Below, one piece after another: positions 1 through 11,219 of a stretch of 64,000 nt of DNA. The stretch lies in contig NC_058521.1 in NCBI RefSeq assembly GCF_904849725.1, positions 343,340,638 to 343,404,637 of the forward strand, read 5' to 3'. The notes under the pieces are model-generated. The model had not been told where the DNA came from, ran no database searches, and saw nothing but the letters and a program-made list of their open reading frames with translations. How positions within the stretch are numbered: the first letter of the stretch is position 1; each line of letters starts with the position of its first letter. Position numbers and translations under genes: made by a program. The stretch is from Hordeum vulgare subsp. vulgare. Its lineage: Eukaryota; Streptophyta; Magnoliopsida; Poales; Poaceae.

Positions 1-2199
1 TATCAAAGTTTGTCCTATGATGCTGAAACTTTGCAGGAGTGCCTAATACCTCAAATGAGGGTTCCACACCAAAAATGGGATTTGTGGGACTTAGTTTTCC
101 CAGACCAAAAATGGGATCTTTGGAAGGGACAGATCTGGTCAAATGGTGGTGTTTTCAAGTTTACAAACTAAACATGTCCAATGGAGCTCAAACTTGGTGA
201 AACCCCATGTTTTAGCACCAAACTCAAACCTGTTAAGTTGCAGCACCAGTGGTGGGGTGCAACCCCCTCAAACCATTGTCGAGCACCTTGTGACAGATGG
301 GAAAAAGCCCTCTTAGCCAGAGTTAAATCCAACCCCTACGCTCCAAACTCATAGATTAGGTGCCCATTATCAATGCCCAACCCCAGTCAACTGGACCCTC
401 ACTGGTTCAAAGTGGAAATGCCAAAAAACCCAATCTAAGCTTTAGTTCAAGGCTGACAACACTAGTATTTCTTGTCTCCCTTGACCAGCCAAAGCTCCCG
501 CGAGACCCAAACGGCTAGCCTCACTCCTAGCCAGTGCCGGGACATGCTAGATATGCCCAAAGTGCCTCAGAGCGCACCAGCATGCCAAAACTGTGCTCTG
601 GGCACGCTACAGGAGGCCACCGAGGTGGGGGCGATGCTCTCGGCCAGTTCCAGCCTCCTCGAGGTGTCCAACCTCTTCCCCGACAACCCCTCTGCATCGA
701 ACAACCCTCAGGGCCCCTCCTCTCCCACGGTAAAGCTCATCCGGCGCGCGCGGGCACGCGCACCAGAACCGGCCAAGGTTGCGCGACCACGAATGCTCGA
801 CTCCTCTATCTCTCCCTCTATTGCAGATGGTTCTGGCAGTCCAAAACCATGTCCTGAAACCGTGGTTTCGATCCCACTCCTCCCTGCACCCCCATGCGCG
901 CCGTGGTGATTCACCGGCGCTCCCGAATCGGCTCACCGATGCGGGCCTATATATAGCCCTCCCACTCGCTCCTGCACCCCTCAGATGGCTTCACCATGAC
1001 CACTAGCACCTGCCTAGCTACCCCAGCAAACCAGCAGAGCCCCGATGCTCAAGATCGACCGAGGCCCCTCTGCCTCGGAGCTCCGGTCGATCTTCGGCTA
1101 CACGACGGATCATGCGTCCCTCGACCCACGAAATTGTTCCCCTCGACCACACGAAGCTTTCCCCCAACTTCCCCAACCATTTCCGTGCCCCTAGCAGCCT
1201 TCTCGACCACCTCCCGAAACTCCTCCGCGGCGGCCTCCTTGTCGACGACGAACCCTTGCCTCTCCGTCGTTGTTCTGACAACTAGTAGGTAGGCGGCGTT
1301 ATGCCGATTCCATTTCGGTCCTCGTTGGGGCTTGAGGACGTCGGCGGCCTCGCCGGCATGCTCCTCCTTCTCTCTGGCTAGAGGTAGGAGACGACCCCGA
1401 CAGGTGTGCCCCACCTGTCGGTGGCCCAGCTCCCTCCCCCGCGCTGCCCGCAGCCGCTGACCGCAGGACCCTACACGTCAGGTTCAAACCTGACGGCGCG
1501 CGCGCTTGGGAAGGCTGTCGGCTGGCCTCGATCCGGCCTAGTTCCACGCCGGGCCGGGCCAGGGACTTAGCCCATTTTTATTTTATTTTTAAAATCTGAT
1601 TTCTAAGATTTTTATAAAAACATTTAACTAGTGTAAAAATGTAATTTTTCCACTGTTATTCTTCTGAAAATATGTAGTATTTAATAAGACCTTGAGATGA
1701 ATTTTTCAAACAACTATTCTGTTTTGCAATAATAAAAAGAACTAAATTGGAATAGTTTTGCTTCTATTTGGTTGATTTAAAAAATGTTCCTTCATTGGAA
1801 ACAGAGGCAAATATTTTTTAAATAACAACTTAGATTTATCAGTAATAAAGAAAAAAATAACTTTGTGATTTGTTTTTGAGTGAGCTAATCCTTATTTATT
1901 CTTTTGACGACGATAGAAAATCCGTGTGACGAGGTAATCGGAGCGGAAGACCTCGAAGACCCCGGATACCTAGCTCACCAAGGCAAGCAGCGCTTTGACC
2001 ATGACCGAGCATATGTTATAATTTCATGTTAAGACAGCAAGTATTTCCGTTGCATATGATCATAAGTGCCAGTAAATCACTAAGGTGATGTTACCGATGA
2101 CCCCTCCGAAGCACATGCATTGAGCTTGACCCTACCCCTTTTGAGGATCAAGATATTATCATGTTGACAAGTAATACTAGAATAATTAGCATGGGCATG
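1..2199 (+). repeat. Element A 5' LTR, left part
   Basis: This stretch aligns throughout with 18285-20465 in A's 3' LTR and more weakly with 38225-39658 in element D. It contains a GC-rich block (about 470-1550) between AT-rich flanks. It is interrupted at 2199/2200 by element G; the bases GCATG at 2195-2199 are repeated at 8764-8768 as the TSD of that insertion. Confidence 0.9.
948..956 (+). promoter_or_regulatory. TATA box of element A 5' LTR
   Basis: TATATATAG lies in a GC-rich setting, as expected for a plant LTR core promoter. The same place in the 3' LTR has TATTTATAG (19207-19215), and in D TATACATAG (39178-39186). This makes U3 about 1 kb and leaves about 3 kb of R plus U5. Promoter function is inferred from position and conservation. 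Confidence 0.6.
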
Positions 2200-3660
2200 T
2201 GATACGTCTCCAACGTATCTATAATTTTTGATGGTTCCATGCTATTATCTTGTCAAACTTTGGATGTTTTGTATGCCTTTTATATTTTTTTTGGGACTAA
2301 CTTATTAACTCAGTGCCAAGTGCCAGTTCCTGTTTTTTCCATGTTTTTGACACTTTTGAGAGGAGGATTTTAAATGGTGTCCAAACAGAATAAAACGTCC
2401 GAAAAGATTTTTTCCAGAACAGAAGATACGCACGGGACGTGAGAACCAAGGCAGAGGCCACCAGGGGACGCCACAAGCCCCCTAGGCGCGGCCAAGGGGC
2501 CCGCGCCTAGCATGCTTGTGGGCCCCCTATGGCTCGTCTGCCCTAGCAGGCTTATGGACCCCCTGTGGAACTGCGAAAGAGATCCACGAAAATACTTTTC
2601 CATCGCCGCAAGGTGGTGTCTCTGCAAGATCCCATCCGGGGCACGTTCTGGTGCCCTGCCGGAGGGAGATTTGGATACGGAGGGCTTCTTCATCAACACC
2701 ATGACCTCTCCGATGATGCGTGAGTAGTTTAACATAGACCTTCGGGTCCATAGCTAGTAGCTAGATGGCTTCTTCTCTCTCTTGGATCTTCAATACAAAG
2801 TTCTCCATGATCTTCATCGAGATCTATCCGATGTAATCTTGTTTTGCGGTGTGTTTGTTGAGATCCGATGAATTGTGGATTTATGATCAGATTATCTATG
2901 AGTCTTATTTGAGTTTCTTCTGATCTCTTATATGCATGATTTCATATCCTTGTAATTCTCTTCGAGTTGTGGGTTTTGTTTGGCCAACTTGATCTATGAT
3001 TCTTGCAATGGGAGAAGTGCTTGGTTTTGGGTTCATACCATGCGGTGACCTCACCCAGTGACTGAAGGGGTAGCGAGGGACGCATCATGTTGTTTGAGTT
3101 TATCCCTCTACGTCATGTCATATTGCTTAAGGCGTTACTCTGTTCGTCATGAACTCAATACACTAGATGCATGCTGGATAGCGGTCGATGTGTGGAGTAA
3201 TAGTAGTAGATGGAGAAAGTATCGGTCTACTTGTCTCGAACGTGATGCCTATATGTATGATCATTGCCTTAGGTATCGTCATGACTTTGCGTAGTTCCAT
3301 CAATTGCTCGACAGTAATTTGTTCACCCACCGTAATATTTGCTATTTTTAGAGAAGCCTCTAGTGAACACTATGGCCCCCGGGTCTACTTCACACCATAT
3401 TTTCAGCCTTACACTTTTACTTCGTTGCACTTTCCGCCTTTAGATCTCACTTTGCAATCAATCTTGAAGGGACTGACAATCCCTTTATAGCGTTGGGTGC
3501 AAGCTCGTTTGTGTTTGTGCACGTACTTTGGATACTTGGCTTGATTCTCCTACTGGATTGATCCCTTGGTTCTCAAACTGAGGGAAATACTTACTGCTCC
3601 TATGCTGCATCACCCTTTCCTCTTCAAGGGGAAAACCAACGCAAGCTCAAGAGGCAGCAG
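2200..3660 (+). repeat. Element G 5' LTR
   Basis: It pairs with 7259-8763. The TATA-containing segment of the 3' copy (around 7600-7635) is replaced here by a short stretch duplicating nearby sequence (AGCAGGCTTATGGACC, around 2545-2562), so this copy has no visible TATA box. The segment of the 3' LTR just after 8150 is also shortened here. The end is placed near GGCAGCAG, just before the PBS. Confidence 0.85.
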
Positions 3661-3668
3661 AAGGATTT

Positions 3669-3687
3669 CTAGCGCCGTTGCCGGGGA
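3669..3687 (+). other. Primer-binding site of element G (tRNA-Asp type)
   Basis: TAGCGCCGTTGCCGGGGA matches the Athila-lineage PBS TGGCGCC... complementary to the 3' end of plant tRNA-Asp, except for one G-to-A change at its second base. It lies about 10 bases after the 5' LTR. Confidence 0.7.
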
Positions 3688-3878
3688 GGATCAAGTTCTA
3701 GGTGAAGCTCATCCAAGTAAGTGTCGCAAACTCATCTCTTGCATTTACTTTTTTGCCTCTCGTTTTCCTCTCCCCCATTTCCGAAAAACGAAATTTTACA
3801 AAAATATTTGCCTTTTTCGTTCGCCCTTTTCTCTCGCCTGTGTTCTGTTCACTTGTGTGGGATAGTCTACGTGTCCTC

Positions 3879-4580
3879 ATGGCTAGACCCACCGCTTCGA
3901 ACGATACTCCCGAGAACGAAGTTCTAAATTTCAAACAAAATGAGGAAGAAAACTTAAAGGATGCTTGGTATAGGATTTGCATTGCTCGGAGTAGATCTAC
4001 TCGTATGCAATCTACTACCGTCCTGCTTCGTAGCTTTTATGTGGGTATTTCCCCTTGGAATAGGTATATTCTTGACACCATCATAGGCGGAAATTTCTTG
4101 GGTAGCCATACCGTTGATTCTTACGGAGCTTTAATAAATTTGGTAGGCTCCCCCCCACTCATGGTTAATGGAACTACCTTAACTCTGGAACATGTGATGC
4201 GCAGGGTCGATATCATTGAAAATAAAGTCGCTACGATCGAACTCATTCAGAATTTGGATAAAAATATCCACAATCAAATCACTTAGTACGGATCCAAGGT
4301 GGGAATGGCTTTCAAAAATTTAAAGGAGAAGGAACCCATAGTTAACGAAAAACTAGGTCATGATTCCGCTAGGATTGGCAAACTAGAGGATGTTATAACC
4401 AACCTGGGTTCCGCTTTTGCCGCTGTGCAGAACACTCCCAATTTTGCCCACAATAAGGCCACCAAGTCTGTTTTTGTTCCTAAAAATAGTGTTGAACCAT
4501 CTAGTAAGAGAGATGAAGACCTTAAAATGATGAGTGATCACTCTACTTATGGTTTGAGTACCAAAGACGACGATACGTGA
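3879..4580 (+). pseudogene. gag-like ORF of element G, one nonsense mutation
   Basis: From ATG 3879 one frame runs 233 codons to 4580, broken by a single TAG at 4284-4286 (probably CAG to TAG). The N-terminal half has the block ENLKDAWYRIC...FYVGISPWNRYILD...GGNFLG that I know from short gag-type ORFs of Athila-lineage Triticeae elements. Residues from about 100 onward (VDIIENKVATIELIQNLDKN) are heptad-like and probably form a coiled coil, which in Gag would support self-assembly. There is no zinc knuckle and no downstream pol. The frame stays open for about 60 codons upstream of the ATG, but that part is LTR-proximal leader and unlikely to be coding. Being otherwise open suggests recent selection or recent insertion. 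Confidence 0.75.
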
Positions 4581-7242
4581 TTCCATCACCTTATGCCTAG
4601 CTAAGGGCGTTAAACAATAGCGCTTGTTGGGAGGCAATCCAATGGATTTATCTCTTTCTTTCTGATTTGTTGCATCCACACCATCATAATTCTGTTATGA
4701 TTGTGTTTTTTGTGTTTCTATTTGTGTTTGAGCCAAGCAAAACCTTTATGATTAGTTTGGTGATGGTTGTTTGATCCTGCTGGAAAAAGACAGAAAGTTT
4801 TCGCTCACGAAATTATTTCTCATTTTTATCCGGAAAGAGATTTTGAGTTGATTATTTTTTCTGCTGGTTTATATGCCTTTTGCCCAGGCTGTCATAATTT
4901 TTCAGAATTTTTGAGGTACCACAAGTATACGAAGTATACAGATTGATTCAGACTGGTCTGTTTTTGAGAGATTCTGTTTTTGTTGTGTTGGTTACTTGTT
5001 TTGATGAAACTATAGATAGTATCGGGGGTACTAGCCATGGAAAAGTGAGAATACAATAATCTAACACCAATATAAATAGAAAGCAAGATTGCTACAGTAC
5101 CTAAAGAGGTGGTAGTTTGTTTTCTTGTGCTAATGATATCACAAGTTTCTGTTTAAGTTTTGTGTTGTGAAGTTTTCAAGTTTTGGGTGATGTTCTCATG
5201 GAGAAAGGGATAAGGAGTGGAAAGAGCTCAAGCTTGGGGATGCCCAAGGTATCCCAAGACAAATTCAAGGACACCAAAAAGCCTAAGCTTGGGGATGCCC
5301 CAGGAAGGCATCCCCTCTTTCGTCTTCAATCCATCGGTAACATTGCTTGGAGCTATATTTTTATTCACCACATGATATGTGTTTTGCTTGGAGCGTCTTG
5401 TATCGTAGGAGTCTTTTCTTTTTGTTGTGTCACAATCATCCTTGCTGCACACCTTTTGAGAGAGACATCCACTCATCGTGAATTTTCTAGAATACTCTTT
5501 GTGTTTCACTTATATCTTTTGAGCTAGACAATGTTGCTCTATGTGCTTCACTTAGATATTTTAGAGCAGGGCAGTGCGTAACTTGGTATATGGCTTGTGC
5601 TATGAAAGTAGTCCCAAAGGTGATAGGTACCCAAAGAGGATACAATAAAACTTCCATCTTCATGTGTATTGAGTAAAAAGAGAAGTTTGATTCCTGTCAA
5701 TTAGTTTTGAGACGTGGATTTGGAAATATTAAGAGTTATGTTAGTAGGTTGTTGTGAATCTGGAAATACTTGTGTTGAAGTTAGTGATTCCCATAACATG
5801 CACGTATGGTGAACAGCTATGTTAGGAAGTCGGACCATAATTGATCTATTTATTGTCATCCTTTGTGTTGCGGTCGGGATCGCGTGATGGTTAACACCTA
5901 CCAACCCTTCCCCTAGGAGTATGCGTTTAGCACTTTGTTTCGATTACTAATAAAAACTTTCGCAACAAGTATGTGAGTTCTTCATGACTAATGTGATTCC
6001 ATGGTATAGATGCACTTTCACCTTCCACCATTGCTAGCCTCTCTATTACCGCGGAATTTTCGCTGGTGCACAAACCCACCATATGCCTTCCTCAAAACAG
6101 CCACCATACCTACCTACTATGGCATTTTGATAACCATTCTGAGATATATTGCCATGCAACTCCCACCATTTCGTCTCATGACTTGTGTCGTCACTCTCAT
6201 ATTGCCATTACATGATCGTAAGATAGCTAGCGAGATGTTTCAACGTCATACGCCAAGCTAGATCGTTGCACATCCCGGTACACTATCGGAGGCATTTCCT
6301 ATTGAGTTATCATCGTTCTAAGCTTTGAGTCGAGAGTAAATAAAAGTGTGATGATCATCATTATTAGAGCATTGTCCCACGTGAAGAAATAAAAAAATTG
6401 GCTAAAGTTTCCCACAAAAAAAAAGAGATATGGAAAGAGGCCAAAGAGCCCAAACAGAAAAAAGAGAAAAAGAGAGAAGGGACAATGCTACTATCTCTTT
6501 CCACACTTGTGCGTCATAATAGCACCATGTTCTTCATGATTGAGAGTCTCTTGTTTTTTCACCACCATATGCTAGTGGGAATCTTCATTATATAACTTGG
6601 CTTGTATATTCCAATGATGGGCTTCCTCAAAATTGCCCTAGGTCTTCGTGAGCAAGCAAGTTGGGTGCACACCCACTAGTTCTCCTTTTGAGCTTTCACA
6701 TACTTATAGCTCTAGTGCATCTGTTGTATGGCAATCCCTACTCTTTCACATTGATATCTATTAATGGGCATCTCCATAGCCCTTTGATACGCCGAGTCAA
6801 TGTCACCATCTCCTCCTTTTTGTCTCACAACCTCCACCACACTCTATTCCACCATATTGCTATATCCATGGCTCACGCTCATGTATTGCATGAGAGTTAA
6901 AAAGAGGTTTGAGAAAGTAAGAGTGCGAAAACAATTACTTGGCCAATACCGGGGTTGTGCATGATTTAAATTAGTTGTGTGGGGATGATGGAGCATAGAG
7001 AGACTATATGATTTTGTAGGGATAACTTTCTTTGGCCTTGTTATTTCGAAAGTTCATGAGTATCTTGCTAGTTTTCTTGAAGTATTATTGTTTTCATGTC
7101 AATAGCAAACTATTGTTTTGAATCTTACGGATCTGAACATTCATGTCACATGAAAGAAGTTACAAACGACAACTATGCTAGGTAGCATTCCACATCAAAA
7201 ATTTAGACTTTATCATTTCCCTACTCGAGAACGAGCAGGAGT
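4581..7242 (+). other. Non-coding interior of element G
   Basis: About 2.7 kb without a credible coding region. Two near-copies of AAGCTTGGGGATGCCC at 5232 and 5285 resemble the PPT-like motif found before the 3' LTR. A purine-rich tract lies at about 6395-6480. Short ORFs here (at most 114 aa) show no family resemblance. Confidence 0.7.
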
Positions 7243-7243
7243 T

Positions 7244-7258
7244 ATGCTTGGGGATGCT
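7244..7258 (+). other. Polypurine tract of element G
   Basis: The bases TTATGCTTGGGGATGC directly precede the 3' LTR start TTGATACGTC. This is the usual place for plus-strand priming in Athila-type elements. Confidence 0.65.
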
Positions 7259-8763
7259 TGATACGTCTCCAACGTATCTATAATTTTTGATGGTTCCATG
7301 CTATTATCTTGTCAAACTTTGGATGTTTTGTATGCCTTTTATATATTTTTTGGGACTAACTTATTAACTGAGTGCCAAGTGCCAGTTCCTGTTTTTTCCG
7401 TGTTTTTGACCATTTTCATAGGAGGATTTTAAACGATGTCCAAACGGAATAAAACTTCCGAAAAGATTTTTCCGGAACAGAAGATACACACGGGACGTGA
7501 GAACCAAGGCAGAGGCCACCAGGGGACGCCACAAGCCCCTAGGCGTGGCCAGGGGGGCACCTAGCAGGCTTGTGGCCCCCCTGTGGCTCGTCTGCCCTAC
7601 CTCTTCCGCCTATAAATTGCCGAAAAATCCAAAACTGCGAAAGATATCCACGAAAATACTTTTCCGCCGCCACAAGCTTCTGTCTCCTCAAGATCCCATC
7701 CGGGGCACGTTCTGGTGCCTTGCCGGAGGGGGAATTCGGATACGGAGGGCTTCTTCATCAACACCATGACCTCTCCGATGATGCGTGAGTAGTTCAACAT
7801 AGACCTTCGGGTCCATAGCTAGTAGCTAGATGGCTTCTTCTCTCTCTTGGATCTTCAATACAAAGTTCTCCATGATCTTCATCGAGATCTATCCGATGTA
7901 ATCTTCTTTTGCGGTGTGTTTGTCGAGATCCGATGAATTGTGGATTTATGATCATATTATCTATGAATCTTATTTGAGTGTCTTCTGATCTCTTATATGC
8001 ATGATTTCATATCCTTGTAATTCTCTTCGAGTTGTGGGTTTTGTTTGGCCAACTTGATCTATGATTCTTGCATTGGGAGAAGTGCTTGGTTTTGGGTTCA
8101 TACCGTGGAGTGACCTCACCCAGTGAAAGAAGGGGTAGTGAGGCACGCATCATGTTGTTGCCATCAAGGGTAAAAATATGGGGTTTATATCATTGGTTTG
8201 AGTTTATCCCTCTACATCATGTCATCTTGCTTAAGTCATTACTCTGTTCGTCATGAACTCAATACACTAGATGCATGCTGGATAGTGGTCGATGTGTGGA
8301 GCAATAGTAGTAGATGCAGAAAGTATCGGTCTACTTGTCTTGGACGTGATGCCTATATGTATGATCATTGCCTTAGATATCGTCATGACTTTGCACGGTT
8401 CTATCAATTGCTCGACAGTAATTTGTTCAGCCACCGTAATATTTGCTATTTTGAGAGAAGCCTCTAGTGAACACTATGGCCCCCGGGTCTACTTCACACC
8501 ATATTTTCAGCCTTACACTTTTACTTCGTTGCACTTTCCGCCTTCAGATGTCACTTTGCAATCAATCTTGAAGGGATTGACAACCCCTTTATAGCGTTGG
8601 GTGCAAGCTCGTTTGAGTTTGCGCAGGTACTCTGGACACTTGGCTTGATTCTCCTACTGGATTGATACCTTGGTTCTCAAACTGAGGGAAATACTTACTG
8701 CTCCTGTGCTGCATCACCCTTTCCTCTTCAAGGGAAAAACGAACGCAAGCTCAAGAGGCAGAA
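7259..8763 (+). repeat. Element G 3' LTR
   Basis: This is the second copy of the 1.5-kb LTR. It keeps a TATA motif TATAAATT at 7611-7618 inside GCCTATAAATTGCC. It is followed by GCATG, the second copy of the TSD, and then by the continuation of A's 5' LTR. Confidence 0.85.
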
Positions 8764-8768
8764 GCATG

Positions 8769-10025
8769 TTCTTGGTATAAATCAAAGATTTATGAAAACC
8801 CCGTCGGGTGCCACTAATGCCCGAGGGTGATGATGAGTTAGGTGGCCACTTTTGGTGAAGTGGTGCACCGGGTATTTTGAGTGAGTATGGTTTCGGAAAT
8901 GGGATTAGATTTATGATGTGTCGACCGTCCCAACCTTACCAGTACGACCACGTTACCCCTTATGGGACGGGGCAATGTTGATTACTCTGGTCGGTCCTAG
9001 CAAAGAGCCACATTAGTAGTGGCGGGAGTGATATGTGGTGACTCTCGTGATGGGATCGTGCCAGGTAGGACGACTATGCCATTTTTATGAGTTCTGGGCA
9101 CACTGTTGGTCCCTGCATGGTTGATACTGTCCAGAGTCGGTGATCGTAAGACGTACAACATGTGGGCTGGGTACCAATCGAGTCGATCTATTTGTCTAGT
9201 ATCGTCAGGGGAAAGGCATTGACCGGGTACTTACCTTGGGTATGTTATATACCGCGAGTCGTGGATGACATGGAAGTTTCCCGGATCTCGTGTGCCCAGC
9301 GTACTACCTCTGCACAGTATGAAACTATTCGTATAGCCGTGTCCACGGTCAAGGACAGTTGGGTAATTCTGCTTAAACTACGTCGAGTCATTTCTGCATA
9401 AACCAAGTGTGTGTGTGTGAGTGGTGATAAAAAGGTGTTGTTTTGGAAGTAATGATATGACCAAGTTTGGTAACTTGGCATATAGGGTGAGCCCAGATGG
9501 TTCAGCCCTCGACAGATATATTGATATCGGTAACCTGTTCTTGAAAATTAATTCTTTAACTTGATGCATATTCATGATCATTCCACCAAAGATGCATATT
9601 ATTGTTATCCTTCACTTTCAATGTTCATATCATGGGCTGTTTGCGAGTACACTCAAAAGTACTCATTGGCTTACCACTGGTTATATTATTGACCAGACAT
9701 GGAAGGACCGGAGTTTGAAGATGAGTACGTCGTTAGAGACGCCCCTGCGAACTAGGACGCTTCCGAGTTAGAATGCCTGTCGGTGTAGGATTGATGGCAT
9801 GGGCACCCGCTTAGCCCCTATGATTTCCGCTATTAGTTGTATCACTATGATTTGGTCTTAGGCCTAACCTTATGAACATGACCATTCAGTCATGTGATTT
9901 AATAATTCGGTACTCGGATGTACGACTCTTATTATTCACTATCTGTGTGTTCGGTGAGCATTGATCTCTGGGATCACTGAGCACGATCATTCGATGATCT
10001 TGACTTGTAAGTCGGGGTCCCCACA
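8769..10025 (+). repeat. Element A 5' LTR, right part
   Basis: This aligns with 20466-21714 of the 3' LTR and with 49140-50469 of D. It ends GGGGTCCCCACA at 10025, immediately before the PBS. A short GT repeat sits at about 9406-9420. Confidence 0.9.
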
Positions 10026-10029
10026 GAGC

Positions 10030-10042
10030 TGGTATCAGAGCC
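10030..10042 (+). other. Primer-binding site of element A (initiator tRNA-Met)
   Basis: TGGTATCAGAGCC is a perfect match to the complement of the plant initiator tRNA-Met 3' end. It begins four bases after the LTR ends. Confidence 0.9.
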
Positions 10043-10164
10043 ATCCTGACGATAGGAAGCCTTAGGTAACATGGACGATAGCCAAGACGACTAGTGCACA
10101 TAGACCTTAACGTGAGATTCTGCACCCACTAAAAACTTCTAACCCTCTCCTCTACATCTTGTAG

Positions 10165-10935
10165 ATGGCCGCCGTACCTAAGAGCCATCTAGAGACGGGC
10201 TTTCCTCTACTTTTGAGTGATAGCCTTGAGAAGTGCCAACTACGCCGCATGCCCATCTTCCTCTACCACGAGCACTGGGTCAACGCCGACAATAAGGAAT
10301 ATCACGTGGATGTGATAGTTAAGGCTAATGACTCCCCGACTAGTTGGTTCTTTGAAGGACCACAAATGGATGATCTGATGTTGGCAGTGGAGATCGCAAC
10401 ACGAAGGGCGCTCGTGCAACTCCGCGACATCCCTCCCGAGATGGCTGACGAGCCATCTACTCGTCACCTATCCTTCGTTAAGAACGGGATAGACGGGAGT
10501 TGGACACTCAATCCATCTTCCGAGGACGGGACGCCACTGAGGTTTCAAACCTACTTCAGTCTCTCCTCTGACACTTTGACACACCTTTTGATCAAAGAGT
10601 CAACAAAGATTCGCCAAGAGATGCACCAAGTCAAGGATCTGCTTCGCACGGAGAAGATGAAGAACCGCAAGGTGAAAAAGGAAGGAGCACCCGAAGGACC
10701 ACCTGGATTCGCTTTTCGAGGAGGCATACCACCGCTTCAGGCCACTCCTCTCCACAGTCGTCACCTGACCACAGAGGAATACACCGAACTCTTCGCTACC
10801 TCGCCAACCAACAGACGTTGTGATGGTCCGCTTCATACCCCTACTCCTTCAAAGAAGGGAAGCACTGATGAAGATGAAGATGAAGACGAAGATCCTACAG
10901 AACCCGCTTATGAGACCGCACAGTCCACCGCTTAG
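10165..10935 (+). CDS. Extra ORF (ORF0) between PBS and gag of element A, 256 aa
   Basis: This frame is uninterrupted from ATG 10165 to TAG 10933. I do not recognise a named family. Residues 29-88 hold a compact block with strand-like YHVDVIVKA, then WFFEG, then a helix AVEIATRRALVQLRD; this order recalls a double-stranded-RNA-binding-like fold, but that is only a resemblance. Residues 140-175 are charged and helical, probably coiled coil, and the C-terminus has a run of Asp/Glu (residues 235-243). Element C carries a homologous ORF in the same place (51197-51970): residues 2-58 align without gaps at a constant offset of 3, with DVIV opposite DVLV, and RHLTTEEYTEL (about 199-209) has a counterpart near residue 192 there. 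The ATG directly follows TTGTAG, a possible splice acceptor. It is the only intact coding region of A. Confidence 0.75.
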   Translation: MAAVPKSHLETGFPLLLSDSLEKCQLRRMPIFLYHEHWVNADNKEYHVDVIVKANDSPTSWFFEGPQMDDLMLAVEIATRRALVQLRDIPPEMADEPSTRHLSFVKNGIDGSWTLNPSSEDGTPLRFQTYFSLSSDTLTHLLIKESTKIRQEMHQVKDLLRTEKMKNRKVKKEGAPEGPPGFAFRGGIPPLQATPLHSRHLTTEEYTELFATSPTNRRCDGPLHTPTPSKKGSTDEDEDEDEDPTEPAYETAQSTA

Positions 10936-11219
10936 CATTAGTAGCGTAGGTAATTAGGAGTTACTCCCCGAGCGTAGGAGTTCATGTATCGGTTGAGTGA
11001 ACCATGAGTGTTGTGTAAGCATGTTGGATGCAAGTCGCATTCTGCCTTAGGTAGCTTGTGAGTGACTACATCACTTGTTTTAAACTAATGCATTAGCTTT
11101 CAAAAAACCTTTGGCTTAAAAAGTTCACACTAGCACAGCACCGCACCCCCTCTTTACTAGATCATCATCCCTTATGATTCAGCTAGTGCGGAAAATTGAC
11201 CTGTCTACTCCCTGACAGG
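10936..11219 (+). other. Spacer between ORF0 and gag, possible intron
   Basis: There is no coding sequence. A donor-like CGTAG/GTAATT at 10946-10956 and an acceptor-like CCTGACAG at 11211-11218, directly before the gag ATG at 11220, would bound an intron of about 270 bases. Splicing is inferred from these motifs alone. Confidence 0.35.

Larger units (their letters stand above)
2200..8763 (+). mobile_element. Element G: non-autonomous Athila-type Gypsy element (Sabrina/WHAM-like)
   Basis: Two LTRs of about 1.5 kb begin TGATACGTCTCC (2200 and 7259). The PBS matches tRNA-Asp and a PPT precedes the 3' LTR. The only coding sequence is a short gag-like ORF; there is no protease, RT or integrase in the 3.6-kb interior, so it depends on proteins from elsewhere. 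A 5-bp TSD, GCATG, flanks it at 2195-2199 and 8764-8768. The exact 3' terminus is uncertain: the CA of the LTR ends at 8760 and three bases GAA separate it from the TSD. The family name is from memory of Triticeae repeats. Confidence 0.9.

Noticed and set aside
6390..6480. Internal polypurine tract or regulatory site of G
   Set aside because: It is A/G-rich but far from the LTR, and similar runs are normal in this family's non-coding interior.
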